From Jackrogersella multiformis (Eukaryota; Ascomycota; Sordariomycetes; Xylariales; Hypoxylaceae), in contig CADCXD010000018.1 in NCBI GenBank assembly GCA_902806575.1, forward strand, positions 1,674,001-1,738,000: DNA of 64,000 bases. The letters are read 5' to 3'. This document shows, piece after piece, positions 43,109 to 54,282 of the stretch (positions are counted from its first letter, which is position 1; the number at the start of each line of letters is the position of its first letter). Under the pieces are notes generated by a model. It did not search any database, had not been told where the DNA came from, and saw only the letters and a program-made list of their open reading frames with translations. Both the position numbers and the translations under genes were made by a program.

Positions 43109-45067
43109 TTAATACTGCCCCTCCAGGGTCAGCGTCCCGGTCTTGGTGATGAGATACTCGTTGATAGCGACGTCCTTGCCGGATTCCTTGCCGAACCCCG
43201 AGTCCTTGATCCCGCCAAACGGCGACTCGGCAGCTGATGAATTTCCTAGGGTTTTATCTACTGTTAGTAAATTTGAAGAAAGGGCGAGGTAGAAAAAGGG
43301 GGGGAACTCGCCGCTGTTCAACCCGATCATGCCCGCCTCAAGATTCTCGAACATGCGCCACATCCTATCGACGTTCTTGGTGAAGCAATACGAAGCCAGG
43401 CCCATCTACGCGGGGACGTTAGTTATGCGAACTACTTAACAACACGTGCCTGAGACAAACGTACGCTTGTGTTGTTAGCTGCCTTCACGGCTTCCTCCTC
43501 CGTGTCGAACGGGAACAGCGCCAGCAAGGGCCCGAACGTTTCCTCCGACGCGATTTTCATGGCCTGCGATGCGTTGGTGATGATGGTGGGCTCGAAGAAG
43601 TACCCGTTGTTCAGGTCTACGCGGTTGCCTCCCGTCAACACGGTGCCGCCGTTCTTCTTCGCATCCTCGACCTGCCCCGCCACCTTGTCGAGGCCGCCGG
43701 GCACGGTGAGGGGCCCCATCGTGCTGGTCTTGTCGGTGCCGTGCCCGACTCGGAGCTGGCGCGTTTTTTCCGCGAGCAGGTCGGCGAACTTGTTGTATAT
43801 GCCCCTTTGCACGTACACCCGGTTCGCCGTAATGCAAGCCTGTCCGGCGTGCCGGAACTTCAGCGCCATCAATGCTGATAATTTGCTCAGTTAGCTTGTC
43901 GATCCTGTGGTCTCGTTGCCTGTGGAGCCTCACCGTCGCAAGCTTGGTCTAAGTTCGCATCGTCGAATACAACGAAGGGGCAGTTGCCTCCCAGCTCGAG
44001 GGTTAGCTTCTTAAGGCTATCCGCGCAATGGGCGGAAAGAATTTTCCCCACACGAGTCTAGCATTGCATCAATCAGTCGCGGTAATGGTAAGATGCCGAG
44101 TAGAATGCTTACCGATCCTGTGAAGGAGACCTTTTTCACGAGCGGGTGTCTGCACAGGGCCTCGCTGAGACTAGGGGTATTCGCTAAAGTAGTCGGCAGC
44201 ACGTTGAATACGCCCTTCGGGTATCCTGCTTTCTCGGCCAGATATGCTAGCGTCAATGCCGACAAGGGAGTCTCGGGCGACGGCTTCGCGATCATTGTGC
44301 AGCCTGCCGCTAGAGCAGCGCTAGCTTTCCTCAGGATCATCCTAGGGCAAGGAAAGGAAATGATTAGCGTCAAGTTTGATCTCTTGACCGAACGAACGGC
44401 CACCACCAACTTACGCAATAGGAAAGTTCCAAGGGACCAAGGCGGCAGTGACACCTAGCGGCTGCTTAATGGTGAAGATTCGTCTGCCGGGCATGGCGGC
44501 GGGGAAGGTCGTGCCTTGGATCCTTTCCGCCTCGCCGGCGAACCAGCGCGTGAACGAAGCCGCGTACTCGAGTTCGCCGTAGGCCTCGGCTAGCGGCTTG
44601 CCGGTCTCGTATACTAGGATAGTCGCGATATCATCCTTATGCTCGCGAATGAGAGCGTCAAACTTCGCTAGAAGGTCGGCGCGGGTACGAGGCGTGAAAG
44701 TACGAAATGTTTGAAATGCCGCATGCGCCGCCTCCACGGCGTCGTCGACGTCATCGGCTGCCATGTCCGGACAGGAGGCGAACTTCTGATTAGACCCCGG
44801 ATCTGCTCGCTTCTATATGAGCAAGATGTCGAGTCTTAAGGTATAACTATAGAAAACCTCGACGAACCAATGATGTCGAATCTCTTGCCCGACTTTGCTT
44901 CGATCCATTTTCCATTGACGTATGCCTGGTCCCGGAAGAGTTCCGGGTGCTTCAGATTAAGCTGTATGTTTCTATCAGCTATTATAATCTAGAAAGTGGT
45001 TCATCAACGATATCGTGCCCCTTTTCACGTAGTACCTTACCTTAATTTGTGATTTTGCTTCACCCAT
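43109..45067 (-). CDS. Succinate-semialdehyde dehydrogenase (NAD(P)+)
   Basis: Eight exons: 45067-45036, 44971-44868, 44802-44415, 44341-44113, 44057-43934, 43874-43465, 43405-43312 and 43245-43109, giving 505 residues. Landmarks are QAYVNGKWIEAKSGKRFDII at the start, VPWNFPIAMILRK, VSFTGSTRVGK, the catalytic Glu272 in LTLELGGN, the catalytic Cys306 in AGQACITANR, EETFGPLL and SPFGGIKDSGFGKE. The enzyme oxidises succinate semialdehyde to succinate in the GABA shunt; a related aldehyde substrate cannot be excluded. I see no mitochondrial leader, so a cytosolic place is likely. The last intron (43311-43246) uses a GC donor (GCGAGT) and is 66 bp with no in-frame stop, so its retention would add 22 residues. 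Confidence 0.88.
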
Positions 45068-45768
45068 CTTGACTAGTGATCTTAAAGGCTTAGGAGGTAT
45101 TTGGCGGCTTCGGTATACTCATGAGCGAGAAGCTATCTTAGGTACCTAAGTAGGTAGGTAGGTTAGCAGATTAGGCACCTACCTAGGTATTAGTTAGATG
45201 TTTATTTTTAAACTAAGTGGTAAGCTAAAGCACCCATAAGCAACTCCTCCGAGATAGGTATACCTGTCTACGCCACGGTTGTACACGATAATCAGCCCCG
45301 CATCTTGTACGACCGTCTCGAAGGTTTCGGGTAGCCGACGTATATTATCTTGGCATAACCAATCGCAACGCTCTCCCTCCGCCCCCTCTGCCAAATCCGG
45401 TCAATATCTGTAGCGAGGTAACGAGTTGTAACGATCCATATATCTACCCAGAGGCTAGGTACGTAGGTTATTCCATAAGGACCTAACCTAGGTAGGTATA
45501 GGTACCTATCCTTAGTCGACCCCACAAGAGGAAAAGGGGTACATGTTTCCGGGAGTATTATCGTATATTTAAATATATGACTATTGAATCTCGCTTTGAA
45601 AATAGCAAAAAATGACTATGACAAGGTACCTACTCTCTTACCACAACACTCAAGTACTGAGGTCGATATTATAACCGTCATTATACGAAGCAAATGTTTA
45701 TCTTAAATAAGTTATATTTCTTCTTTGATAGATATCTCGTTCTCTAACTACTCCCTAGGCTAATTTTT
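45068..45768. other. Intergenic region
   Basis: This interval lies between SSADH and the flavodehydrogenase, both on the minus strand. CCTAGG/GGTACC words cluster at 45139-45188 and 45455-45510. No gene is seen. Confidence 0.45.
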
Positions 45769-48053
45769 TTATATCACCTTCGGGGCAGGAAGCGCTAGTA
45801 TCTTCTTAGCCGCATGTTCAGCTGCGGTGACAATCATCGCCGAGGGGTTTCCGGTCATCATCCCCGGGAATATAGAAGCATCGACGACGAATAGATTATC
45901 CATGCCGTATACTTTAGTGTTTGTGTCGACGACGGACGTGCCGTTGTCTACCCGGCCGTCGTCGAGACCCATCTTGGCCGTCCCGACCCAATGATTCGCG
46001 CACCTCGCCGCCGGAGTCGCGGGAATCTTGCAATTGGTATCGTTAGCAACCAGGTTTCTTTTCTCCTTCTATATCTCTCTTTTTAAGAGGGAGAGAAAGG
46101 AGGAGGTAGCTGTTTTTCGAATGACAATACTAGATAAAAGGGGTGAAGGGGTAAAAGGAGTAAGGGTTTAAAAACTTACCGACTCCACAAACTTCGTCGA
46201 CGTCTGGTTAGATGCAGGACGGACCCATGTTAAGTTCGAGATAGGTTCGAAGTACTTACGCACTCTTTCGAGTCCTTCGATGACAGCCGCTTTGTCGTTG
46301 GCCTCGCGGAGGTAAGGAGGGATGGAGACACGGGTATTAAGCTGAGGAGTGATCACCATGCGCCCTCGTGATGTAGATCCCGTCCCGAGATATTGAGTTA
46401 TAGTCATAGAGGCTGAGATATAATGTCAGCCATGAACCCAAATAAGATACGAGGCTCATAAAGTATGGCTGTAGCTTACTATTCGTAGATCCTTCTACTC
46501 TCGCCTGCCAATGTAAGTGTCGGTCAATGCCATCATCACCAGGGATAATTTCCCAGAACTACACAAATATCAATACGACAATCTGCGAATTATTTCTTAA
46601 GGAACTCACAATAGGGCCTAAATTCGGTGCTGCTTGGGCTAAGATTCCAGTTCTATTCTCTGTAGTCGAGTCAGTATCGGATGAAACGTAACAGTTTTTA
46701 TAAATCTCATTATAAGTCTTACGCAAATATATCTCCGTATCACTGACGATCGGCTTGCTATACGCCGCGTAGAAATCGTAGAAGACAACATCCGGATGAG
46801 CAATTTCGATGTCAGTCTAATTCATCATAGTTAGCAAACGCCATAAATCGAGATAGTCACATAAAACCCCATACTCACCCCGACGTGGTCGATCAGATTA
46901 TATCCCACCGGAAGATTTATCCAGGAGTCCTCGGATATCATCGTGGATGCGTCTAATGCCGAGTTCTTCACGATATTCAGTTGGTCCTTCGGTCCGATTC
47001 CGCCTATTTTTGCCCAGTCAGCTACTCACCCTGAAACGATACTAGGTATTACGTGGAGATATAAGGCAACAAACACACTTCTGAAGAGGAGCTTCGCCGA
47101 GCCAAACGCTCCCGCGGACAGGATCACACGGCCGGTCCCGGGGGTGACCGAGACGAGGCCGGCGTGCCCCGCCGCATTCCTGCTGCACTCGATCTCGACG
47201 CCCGTGGCGCGGCCGCCCTCGCGCACGACCCTCCGCGCCGTGGTGTTCATCCAGAGCGCGAACCCCTCGCGCTCGCTCGCGTCCACGAGGTAGGTGGCCA
47301 GGGGCCCGCCGCGCTCGCCGTCGGCGAACATGTGCGTGCTGTGGCCGAAGGTCCGGTCCTTGCGGTCGGGGTGCTCGTTCGGCACCAGCTCCTCCCAGCC
47401 GCTCGCGCCGAGCCCGGCCCTCAGCACCTCGAACCCCTGCTGCAGGTACAGCCTGCCGTCCGCGCTGGGGTGCGTCGTGCCCGGGATCCGCTCGAACGCG
47501 CGCGCCGTCGCGCCCGCCACGTCCGCGCTCCGCCACCCCGAGGGCCAGCTGCGGTCCCAGTCGTCCGGGTGCGGCTTCCACCACAGGCCCGAGTTGACGG
47601 CCACGCCGCCCCCCAGCACGCAGCCGGCCATCTGGTCCACGTCGGTGCACACGACGCCCGTCGGGTTGTGCCAGATCTCGTTGGCCAGCCCGGGCACGTC
47701 GAAGCGCGTCAGCGTCGCGTTCTCGAGCCACTTCGGCTTCAGGGTGCCGCCCCAGATCCCCGTCGAGGGCGGGCCTTTCTCCAGCAGGAGCACCGTGTGC
47801 CCGGCCTCCGACAGCCGGTCCGCGAGGGGGATGCCGCCGGCGCCCGAGCCCACGATGATGTAGTCCCAGGTTTGGTCCGCGGTGACATTGGAGCAGACCG
47901 GTGGCGCCAGCGCGATGTTAGCCCGGGCCGCGCATGGCTGGAATACTGAAACCTGTGTTAGAACGGTGACGAGCGCGTCTATGAACACTCGAAAGTGTGC
48001 TTACGAAGAAATGCTGCCGTCGTAGCGGCGCTTAGGTATAGACTGTTGTACAT
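45769..48053 (-). CDS. Secreted GMC flavodehydrogenase, cellobiose dehydrogenase-like (AA3_1) without haem domain
   Basis: Eight exons, 48053-48005, 47945-47079, 47003-46879, 46816-46723, 46659-46610, 46558-46480, 46412-46180 and 46068-45769, give about 598 residues. A signal peptide (MYNSLYLSAATTAAFLLFQ, then PCAARA) leads directly into the FAD-binding motif DYIIVGSGAGGIPLADRL. Typical CDH flavodomain motifs follow: GGTLKPKWLENATLTRFDVP, DQMAGCVLGGGVAVNSGLWW, GERGGPLATYL, ILSAGAFGSAKLL, SRGRM and DNLFVVDASIFPGM. The catalytic pair is His525 (ANHWVGTAKMG) and Asn573 (TGNPSA). The N-terminal haem b domain and any CBM1 are absent. It should oxidise cello-oligosaccharides or a related sugar extracellularly, perhaps feeding electrons to LPMOs or quinones (inference). 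The last acceptor (46069) is the least certain border. Exon 2 is far more GC-rich than exons 3-8. Confidence 0.86.
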
Positions 48054-49145
48054 CTCTCCTTAAAGAAGCCTCGCGTGACTGAAGGCGCAAAGAGCGGGCT
48101 TTCTCGGGTCGAGGGGGCAAACACAGGCCTTTAAAGCGGCAGAGAGCGCAGCCTTTACCGGCCATCGTGTAGGTTAGGCGCGCTGCAACGGCCAGAGACC
48201 ACGGATATGCCTAAGTCTCTCGCACGCGGAAACACCGCTTCAAAGTGCTATGTTTAGTGCATTGGAGTAGCTGGCGTGTAGAATAAGTCACGAGCTCAGG
48301 TAGGAAATTTGTTCTGGAGGGATCTGCAATCCTTCCTCATTTACGCGCAATTAGCCGAATGCATCATCGTTTGACGCCCTATGAAACAGGACTCACGTAC
48401 TTAGCCGGGAAAGAAAAACCTGGGGTAGCGCAGGGGCATGGGGCTGGCCCTGGTTGCTGGAGAAGCCCTGTTACGTCCAGAAATGTATGTGCCGACGGAA
48501 GGGGAAAGCAGTGATGGTGCGTCGGGTCAGCACAGCAGGGATGACAAACGCAGCCCTTGTGAGGCCTCGGGCTTACGGTGATAATCAAAAAAGGGGGTTG
48601 GTCCAGACATCTCAAGGTATTTCCGGTCGAGCCATTCAGGATTATAAGTTATTAATACCATTGCGGAGATAGTGATCAATGTGGTTAACAACGTGACTGC
48701 GTCGGGCACGAAAAGAAGGGGTTAAATCAAGCCTTAGAATGATATCATATCATCCGGGTGTTCTAGCCTTGGTTCGTTAACCATAGATGGGCTGATATAT
48801 TCTATTAATTGAAGATAAAGGTGAGGTTATGAGCAGAAGTTAGACGAGAGGCATACCAACATATACATAGGTAACTGCAAATGTTGCTGTGGCCTAAAGG
48901 GGATTCGATGTCAAAAACAGACGTGAGGAGATATATCATCCTGAGTGGCTCATCTCCCCAGATATATTAATCATGACGAAGACGACAGTGTACCTGAATA
49001 GAAATTATATCCTTTATAATTACAATTTTCTACAATTAAAGAATGTTTATGCATGATATACAGTCGAGTGCATTCTTAAGACTAGGTTACCTAGTTAGCC
49101 TCTGATCGACTAGCAATAAATATATTTAATTTCACTGCCAGTCTT
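48054..49145. other. Intergenic region
   Basis: No supported gene. The first 200 bases are the promoter side of the flavodehydrogenase. A minus-strand 60-codon frame at 48527-48709 begins with a hydrophobic stretch but has no support. Confidence 0.4.
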
Positions 49146-49586
49146 TTACGAGATCAAGGCCCCAGAACCCGCCGTATATTTTGGTTTGCGGTCAGAACTG
49201 CTGTGTTCATTGACGACTTCCCATGTCTCACCTTTGGGCTTTTTCAATTCACTGGTGCTACTTCAGGTCTAATAAACCGGCCAGTCAAGGGCTCAAGCCT
49301 AGAGTGTTTAGAATAAGATGCCACTTTGGTATACGTACGGCTCTTGCGGCTAGCATGTCAAGGGGACCACCAGAAACCGCCGTTGTATGACTTGTCCGCA
49401 CTTCAGATTGCTTTGATAAGTGGTATTCGTAAAAGCACTTTACAGGAAAAAGACTCAACTACTTACGGCTGTACCAGGAGCCCCAAATATGCCAGTAGCA
49501 AAATCGACGCTCGGCAAAGCGTTAGAACTTCCGATATCGAAACTCTTCCCGGCCTTATTTTGATCTTTAAGTTGGTGAGTGCTCAT
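49146..49586 (-). pseudogene. Small decayed gene of unknown family
   Basis: ATG 49586 opens an intact 40-codon exon ending at 49467 (MSTHQLKDQNKAGKSFDIGS, then SNALPSVDFATGIFGAPGTA) with a GTAAGT donor. After the intron, protein-like sequence resumes (SYNGGFWWSP), meets a TGA, continues in the same frame (HASRKSRTYTKVASYSK to PEVAPV), then shifts by one base into ELKKPKGETWEVVNEHSSSD and ends at TAA 49148-49146. One stop plus one frameshift suggest a disabled gene. Unseen introns or sequence errors are the alternatives. I do not recognise the family. Confidence 0.4.
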
Positions 49587-50469
49587 ATTCTGTCGTGGAG
49601 ATGGGATGCTGTGATGCTGATATCCGGAGTGCTCTGTATAAACTAGGTTATCTCCTTTTTCACTAGGTAGGTAGATAGAAACCTTGGAACGAACAATATT
49701 GAGTCCGATTGCATTTTAGCACATATTTTCTAACATTACCTTGAGAAATATAAAACTTGACTGAATATTTTATTATACATAACTATGGCGACTAAATTAA
49801 ACTCCAATATCATGATATATCCGACAAACTAGGGTGTTATCAGGGAATATTCAGGGCCGTTAGGATTTGGCTGTATATTTAGCGAGAGATAATAGATAGA
49901 GGCTCGCCGGTAGTAAGGTAGTAAAAGACTACTAACACCAGACTCCTTATAAGATTAAAGGGGTCTGCACCTTATACATATAAGTAATTAACGTTACCTA
50001 TGTAATTGTGGTGACCTAGGTGGATCGCCCCTTAGATATGACCCCTGACAGATGCAGTTCTTTTTATTCTATATATACTAGATTATTATAACGCCTACTA
50101 TTTCCAAGTACGAAGGCCCCTTAATGCATTTACCTATACAATTAAAGCCTCCCTAATGGATCACCACTAGGTCTTGGTCATTTCTGCTAATAGCTACATG
50201 TTTGGGGCGCGGAATGACCAAGCCACTCAAGGCGTACCGTTAAAGGGAGTAGACCATTATCGTAGCAAAAAGGAAAAGAAAAGAGTTTAGGAACGCTTTA
50301 CCAAGTTGATAATATGGCTTGGGGAAAGGTAATATTCATAGCTATAAAGAACAAATAGTGACCTGGGCTTTATCCTAGACTTTCATATGGTCCATAATAC
50401 CCCTGAAGACCTCGATACTGACCTAGTAGCTAGGAAGGTACCTTTATCTATCGACTTCCGGCATTTTTG
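49587..50469. other. Intergenic region
   Basis: AT-rich DNA of about 0.9 kb. I see no gene, repeat or RNA in it. Confidence 0.45.
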
Positions 50470-51133
50470 CTAAGAGCTCACAGGCAATTCAAAGCATTTA
50501 CCTGTTGGAATTCTCTCTCCACTGTCCCACTAGATTCAGGTGTCAGAGTTGATGCAAGTCTGGTTATGATTTAGGATACCTACGTGTTCGTGGACACAGC
50601 CATCAACCCAGCGCCATCTGTCGGTAGTTGAGTACTGGGCGTATGACATGTTCGTGCTGGCATCGAAGCACCAAGCGGTGCCCGCTTCGGTTCCTAGCTT
50701 GCTTCCGCTGCAGAAAATGGGCCAAATTACACCTGGACCGGACGCGTATCCGGGATGGTGTTGCTATAGTGAGTTCAAAATTTAGTATCAAGTTCAAATG
50801 ATAGGTACCTGGATCTACTCCGTTCTGTTCCTAGGATTTGTAGCGTAGGCTCAATTTAAAATGATGACTGACTATATAAGATGAATCTATGAGGGAAAAC
50901 ATCTTTCTGGGGTCCCCATCAACTACAAATGCACGATAGAAGTCGTAAGCTCTCTGCGCTGTCTCCTCTACAGTCACGGTGGCGTTCGGTTGGCAGAGAG
51001 TAGGGGGGGCCGCCAAGTTGCATAGATTCTCTCTCTTATAGAAGATCTGTAGGGCTTCCTCGTATGCGGTTGGGGCAGCAAGGCCAATGGTAGGCGCTAG
51101 GACGCCGGCGGCGAGCACTGTTAAAAAGCGCAT
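50470..51133 (-). CDS. Small secreted SnoaL/NTF2-like protein
   Basis: Three exons, 51133-50873, 50763-50584 and 50529-50470, give 166 residues. Residues 1-19 are a signal peptide (MRFLTVLAAGVLAPTIGLA). The mature protein has the pattern of the SnoaL-like fold: AQRAYDFYRAFVVDGDPRKM, then SSYIQHHPGYASG, then DRWRWVDGCVHEHWDSGER, the usual HxP...hEHWD pattern of this group. Secreted members are common in ascomycetes and of unknown function; a hydrolase, isomerase or ligand-binding role is possible. The second intron is only 54 bp and was placed because it brings the conserved Glu-His-Trp-Asp together. The C-terminal border is uncertain; a further GTAAAT donor lies in the last exon. Confidence 0.68.
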
Positions 51134-52052
51134 TTTTATGATGGCGAGTACGACGATTTTTAAATATGAGATCTGGATTTCGCCATCTCATGGAACACCG
51201 TAGTGGTTATATATAGCCATAGTCTATCGAAAGCTCTACATCAACAGTTATCACTCATATATTATGCCGCGGGGAAAATACCTAAGCCAAGATTTGTTTA
51301 TAGTACGACGTAATCTAACAAGTTAATTTAACCGCCTTGAATCTGAACATACGCTAATTTATGGATGGTTTTAATGAGACCTAAGCGGGTTAAAAATGGT
51401 TACATTAAATACCGTCTTGACTCTTTAGTAGGTGCAACTAGGTGCAACAGTGGATAAAGTCAGTTACTACTTAAGAAGTCCAATCAGAATTGCCACAAGA
51501 ATCTTAGCGATGCCCGGCCTAGGTAATACATCGCCCCTTTTTAGGTTGTATACCTTCCAGATCCAGAATTGGCCATCGTGATTCCCTTAAACTATTTTTA
51601 TCATTGCCGAACACGCCCGGATTAGCAGTTAACTCGGTGAATCGGTGAAGCGGTGAGTTGGTAAGGACTACCCTACGTAGGAGTACTGACAAATTGTAAC
51701 CTAATGTCTTTCCCCCTTATTGCAACTAACAAGCATGGAGGATATGAATATGTACCTACCTAAGGGAATTGTACCTAATGAGGTTTATGTACCAGGTAGG
51801 TACTAATTAAATGGGCATTTTCAATCCTAGATGGTGTAATGTGATTGGCTTAAATTCTCCGACGGCAAGTGCCGCTTCGACGCTCCACTCAAAGAATCCC
51901 ACCTGCATTTTGAACCTCCAAAAATTTAAAACTCGACAAAGCTTAAACGAAGCATGGAAGCTCTTCAGAATACATCCGGAATACAAAATACCAGCAGATA
52001 AACACCTACAAGCCAGGCACGTCGCCAATTGGCCCTAACCATCCCTCCCACG
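51134..52052. other. Intergenic region
   Basis: This interval lies between the divergent SnoaL-like gene and bL9m. It has repeated GAATCGGTGAAGCGGTGAG-like DNA at 51639-51658 and CCTACCTA/GGTAGGTA words at 51753-51802. No gene is supported; overlapping frames at 51807-52038 are shadows. Confidence 0.45.
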
Positions 52053-53203
52053 ATGGCACCCACGATGGCACCCACGCGCCTCGCCGCACGGCCGACATGC
52101 CTCTCCTGCCTCCGACGGCTCGCCCACCCCACCCCGTCGTCATCGTCGCCGTCGTCGTTCCTATCGCCGCCGCCCTTCCTACAACAACAAACGCGAGGCG
52201 CCCAGACGAAAATGAGCAAGACCGAAGAGGAAGATCTGCAGGGCATTCCCGTGCGCCTGCTAAAGGACATCCTTGGGTTCGGGCGTAAACGTATGCCCTC
52301 CCCCTTCCTCTCCCGTCTCCATATCCTTCCTTCCCTCGACTAGGTACCAAGCTAGACACTGACGAACCCTTGAACCCCCCGAAAACAGACGCCATAATCC
52401 GCGTGAAGCCCGGCCGCATGCGCAACTACTGGTTCCCCAAGGCGCAGGCCGAGTACATGACGCGCCAGCGCTTCAAGGAGCTCGGCCTGACCGACGCCTC
52501 CATCGGCGTGCGCGACCGCACCTTCGGCACCAACTTCCTCCGCGACCTGGAGGGCGAAGGAGGCAAGGACGGCGATGGAGTCTCCGCGAAGAAGACCAAG
52601 GCCAAGAAGGCTCAGATGACGATGACGCTTTCGGTGAGTTGGTCTTTTTCTTTATATAAATATATAGACATATATATATCATATCCCAGACACTCTACTG
52701 CATGGTCCGAGTAGGCGCGCTAACACAACAACACGATACAGCCCGAGGAAACCTCCGCCCTTCTGCAACTCAACCTGCCCTCGGAGTACACCTTCGCGCG
52801 GAAGCCCATCCCGGCCGTCACCGCGCCTCCCCCCAGCGACGTCAAGCCGGCCTCCGCGCCCGCGGCCCCTCGCTCGCCGTCGCTCGCGCGCAACGCCGTG
52901 TCCTCGATCCACGTGCCTGCTCCCGAACCCGAGCCCCCCGTGCCCGTGAAAGAGCCCTCCGGCGTCGCCATCTTCGGGTCCGTGTCCGCGACCGACATCC
53001 TGGCCGTCGTCCGGGAGCGGCTGCTGGAGGCCGACCCCACGCTGGGAGGGCGCATCGCGCTCGAGGCCGACAGCGTCGAGATCCAGGGCTTGGACGAGGA
53101 CGAGGACCGCATCAAACGCCTCGGCACCTTCGAGGTTCTGCTCTGGCCCTCCAGGGAGATGGAGCCCTTCAGGATGAAGGTCAATGTTGTTGCCGAGGAG
53201 TAA
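52053..53203 (+). CDS. MRPL50: Mitochondrial large ribosomal subunit protein bL9m
   Basis: Three exons, 52053-52290, 52389-52633 and 52742-53203, give 314 residues. The N-terminus (LAARPTCLSCLRRLAHPTP) is Arg/Ser-rich and ends near TRGAQTKMS, a mitochondrial presequence. The bL9 N-terminal domain is clear: IPVRLLKDILGFGRKHAIIR, then VKPGRMRNYWFPKAQAEYMT. A low-complexity Pro/Ala linker (about 195-235) leads to the C-terminal domain (VAIFGSVSATDILAVVRERL, EIQGLDEDEDRIKRLGTFEV). It binds the mitoribosomal large subunit rRNA. Two in-frame ATGs (52053 and 52065) lie in a 12 bp duplication and both precede the presequence; the first is used here. The frame is open upstream only through a TTG. Confidence 0.87.
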
Positions 53204-54282
53204 ATGATCCGGTATAAAAAAAAATACACTAGTCGTTTGTGCTATAGCTCAAATGTCCCAAAATCCATTTGGTTGGATCGAAGAGAGCCGGATGATGAGT
53301 AGAATCGTGTGGTGGTCGGCTGCTACGGTACTCGGCACGCAAGAAGGGCGACGCCGATGTATGATATATATCCCTAGCGAGGTAGCCAAGCTAGAACTAT
53401 ATGTGTACATAGGACAGCACATACGGGTCGCTGTACCAACATGTACATTGTCCATCTTCAACCTTATCTAAGCATCATTTAATTTCATAAATCTCGATGG
53501 TGGTGGTAATATGAGAATAACTAGGTAGAGTTGCGACAAAGGAAAATTAGGTAAGGTAGGTAGGTAAGTAATAGGTGTACTTAAATGCCCAGCCAGCTCT
53601 TAATGGTAAGGTAGGTAAGGGATAAAGAGAAAGGATGCGAAATGAGATATCATGGTAAAAAGGTTACTAAATCGGGTATTCTTTTTCATTCCCATCGCCA
53701 ACGTAGCAATTTCCCCCTAGTCCATCTGATTGTCGAAAGAAGTAAATGAGAAACCATCCAGCCACCTAGGGAATCTATCCTAGTACCCAAAAAAAACCAT
53801 CGAAGGAGGCATAGCAAACCCAACTACCTTACGCCGGCGCTGTGCCTAGTGGTAAATATAAAACAAGGGAAAATTAATCTATGTTATGCAATCCATACTG
53901 TACCACGACGTAGGTCCCCCGTTCCCCCATCCAATAGGCCAGCGGCATACTTCGTCTGCTTGTTTAGGCGAGGAAGGTAGATATGTTTATGAACAAAGGG
54001 ACAGATGGTAGACCAAGCCATTTGATCACTTGCCAGGATAGCTCACATCCAAATTCCAGAGTGAGTCCCATACGATGCTTCTCCTGGCAGGGCTGGGAGG
54101 ACCTTCGACGGACGTGGCGCTCACTTGTCGGCGAAGCTGAGAGTGCTGTAACCGTTGGTGAGACGAGTGTGTTCGGGGTTGGCTCGGTGGCCTCTGCTGT
54201 GCGTTCGGGCTAGGGTGGGCGTTGTCGTCTTCTCGCCGGAGCTAGATCCCATCAGCGACCATGTCTCGAGGACCAGTGTATG
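53204..54282. other. Intergenic region between convergent genes
   Basis: 3' flanks of bL9m and ATG11. GGTAAGGTAGGTAGGTAAG words lie at 53551-53570 and 53609-53620. Small frames at 53249-53471 and 53983-54213 have no support. Confidence 0.45.

Noticed and set aside
47164..47949. Long plus-strand frames (up to 261 codons) across the flavodehydrogenase
   Set aside because: They are antisense shadows in the GC-rich exon 2; composition is Arg/Ala/Pro/Gly-rich with no domain, and the minus strand has clear GMC motifs.
48527..48709. Minus-strand 60-codon frame with a hydrophobic N-terminus
   Set aside because: No continuation, splice partner or family similarity was found.
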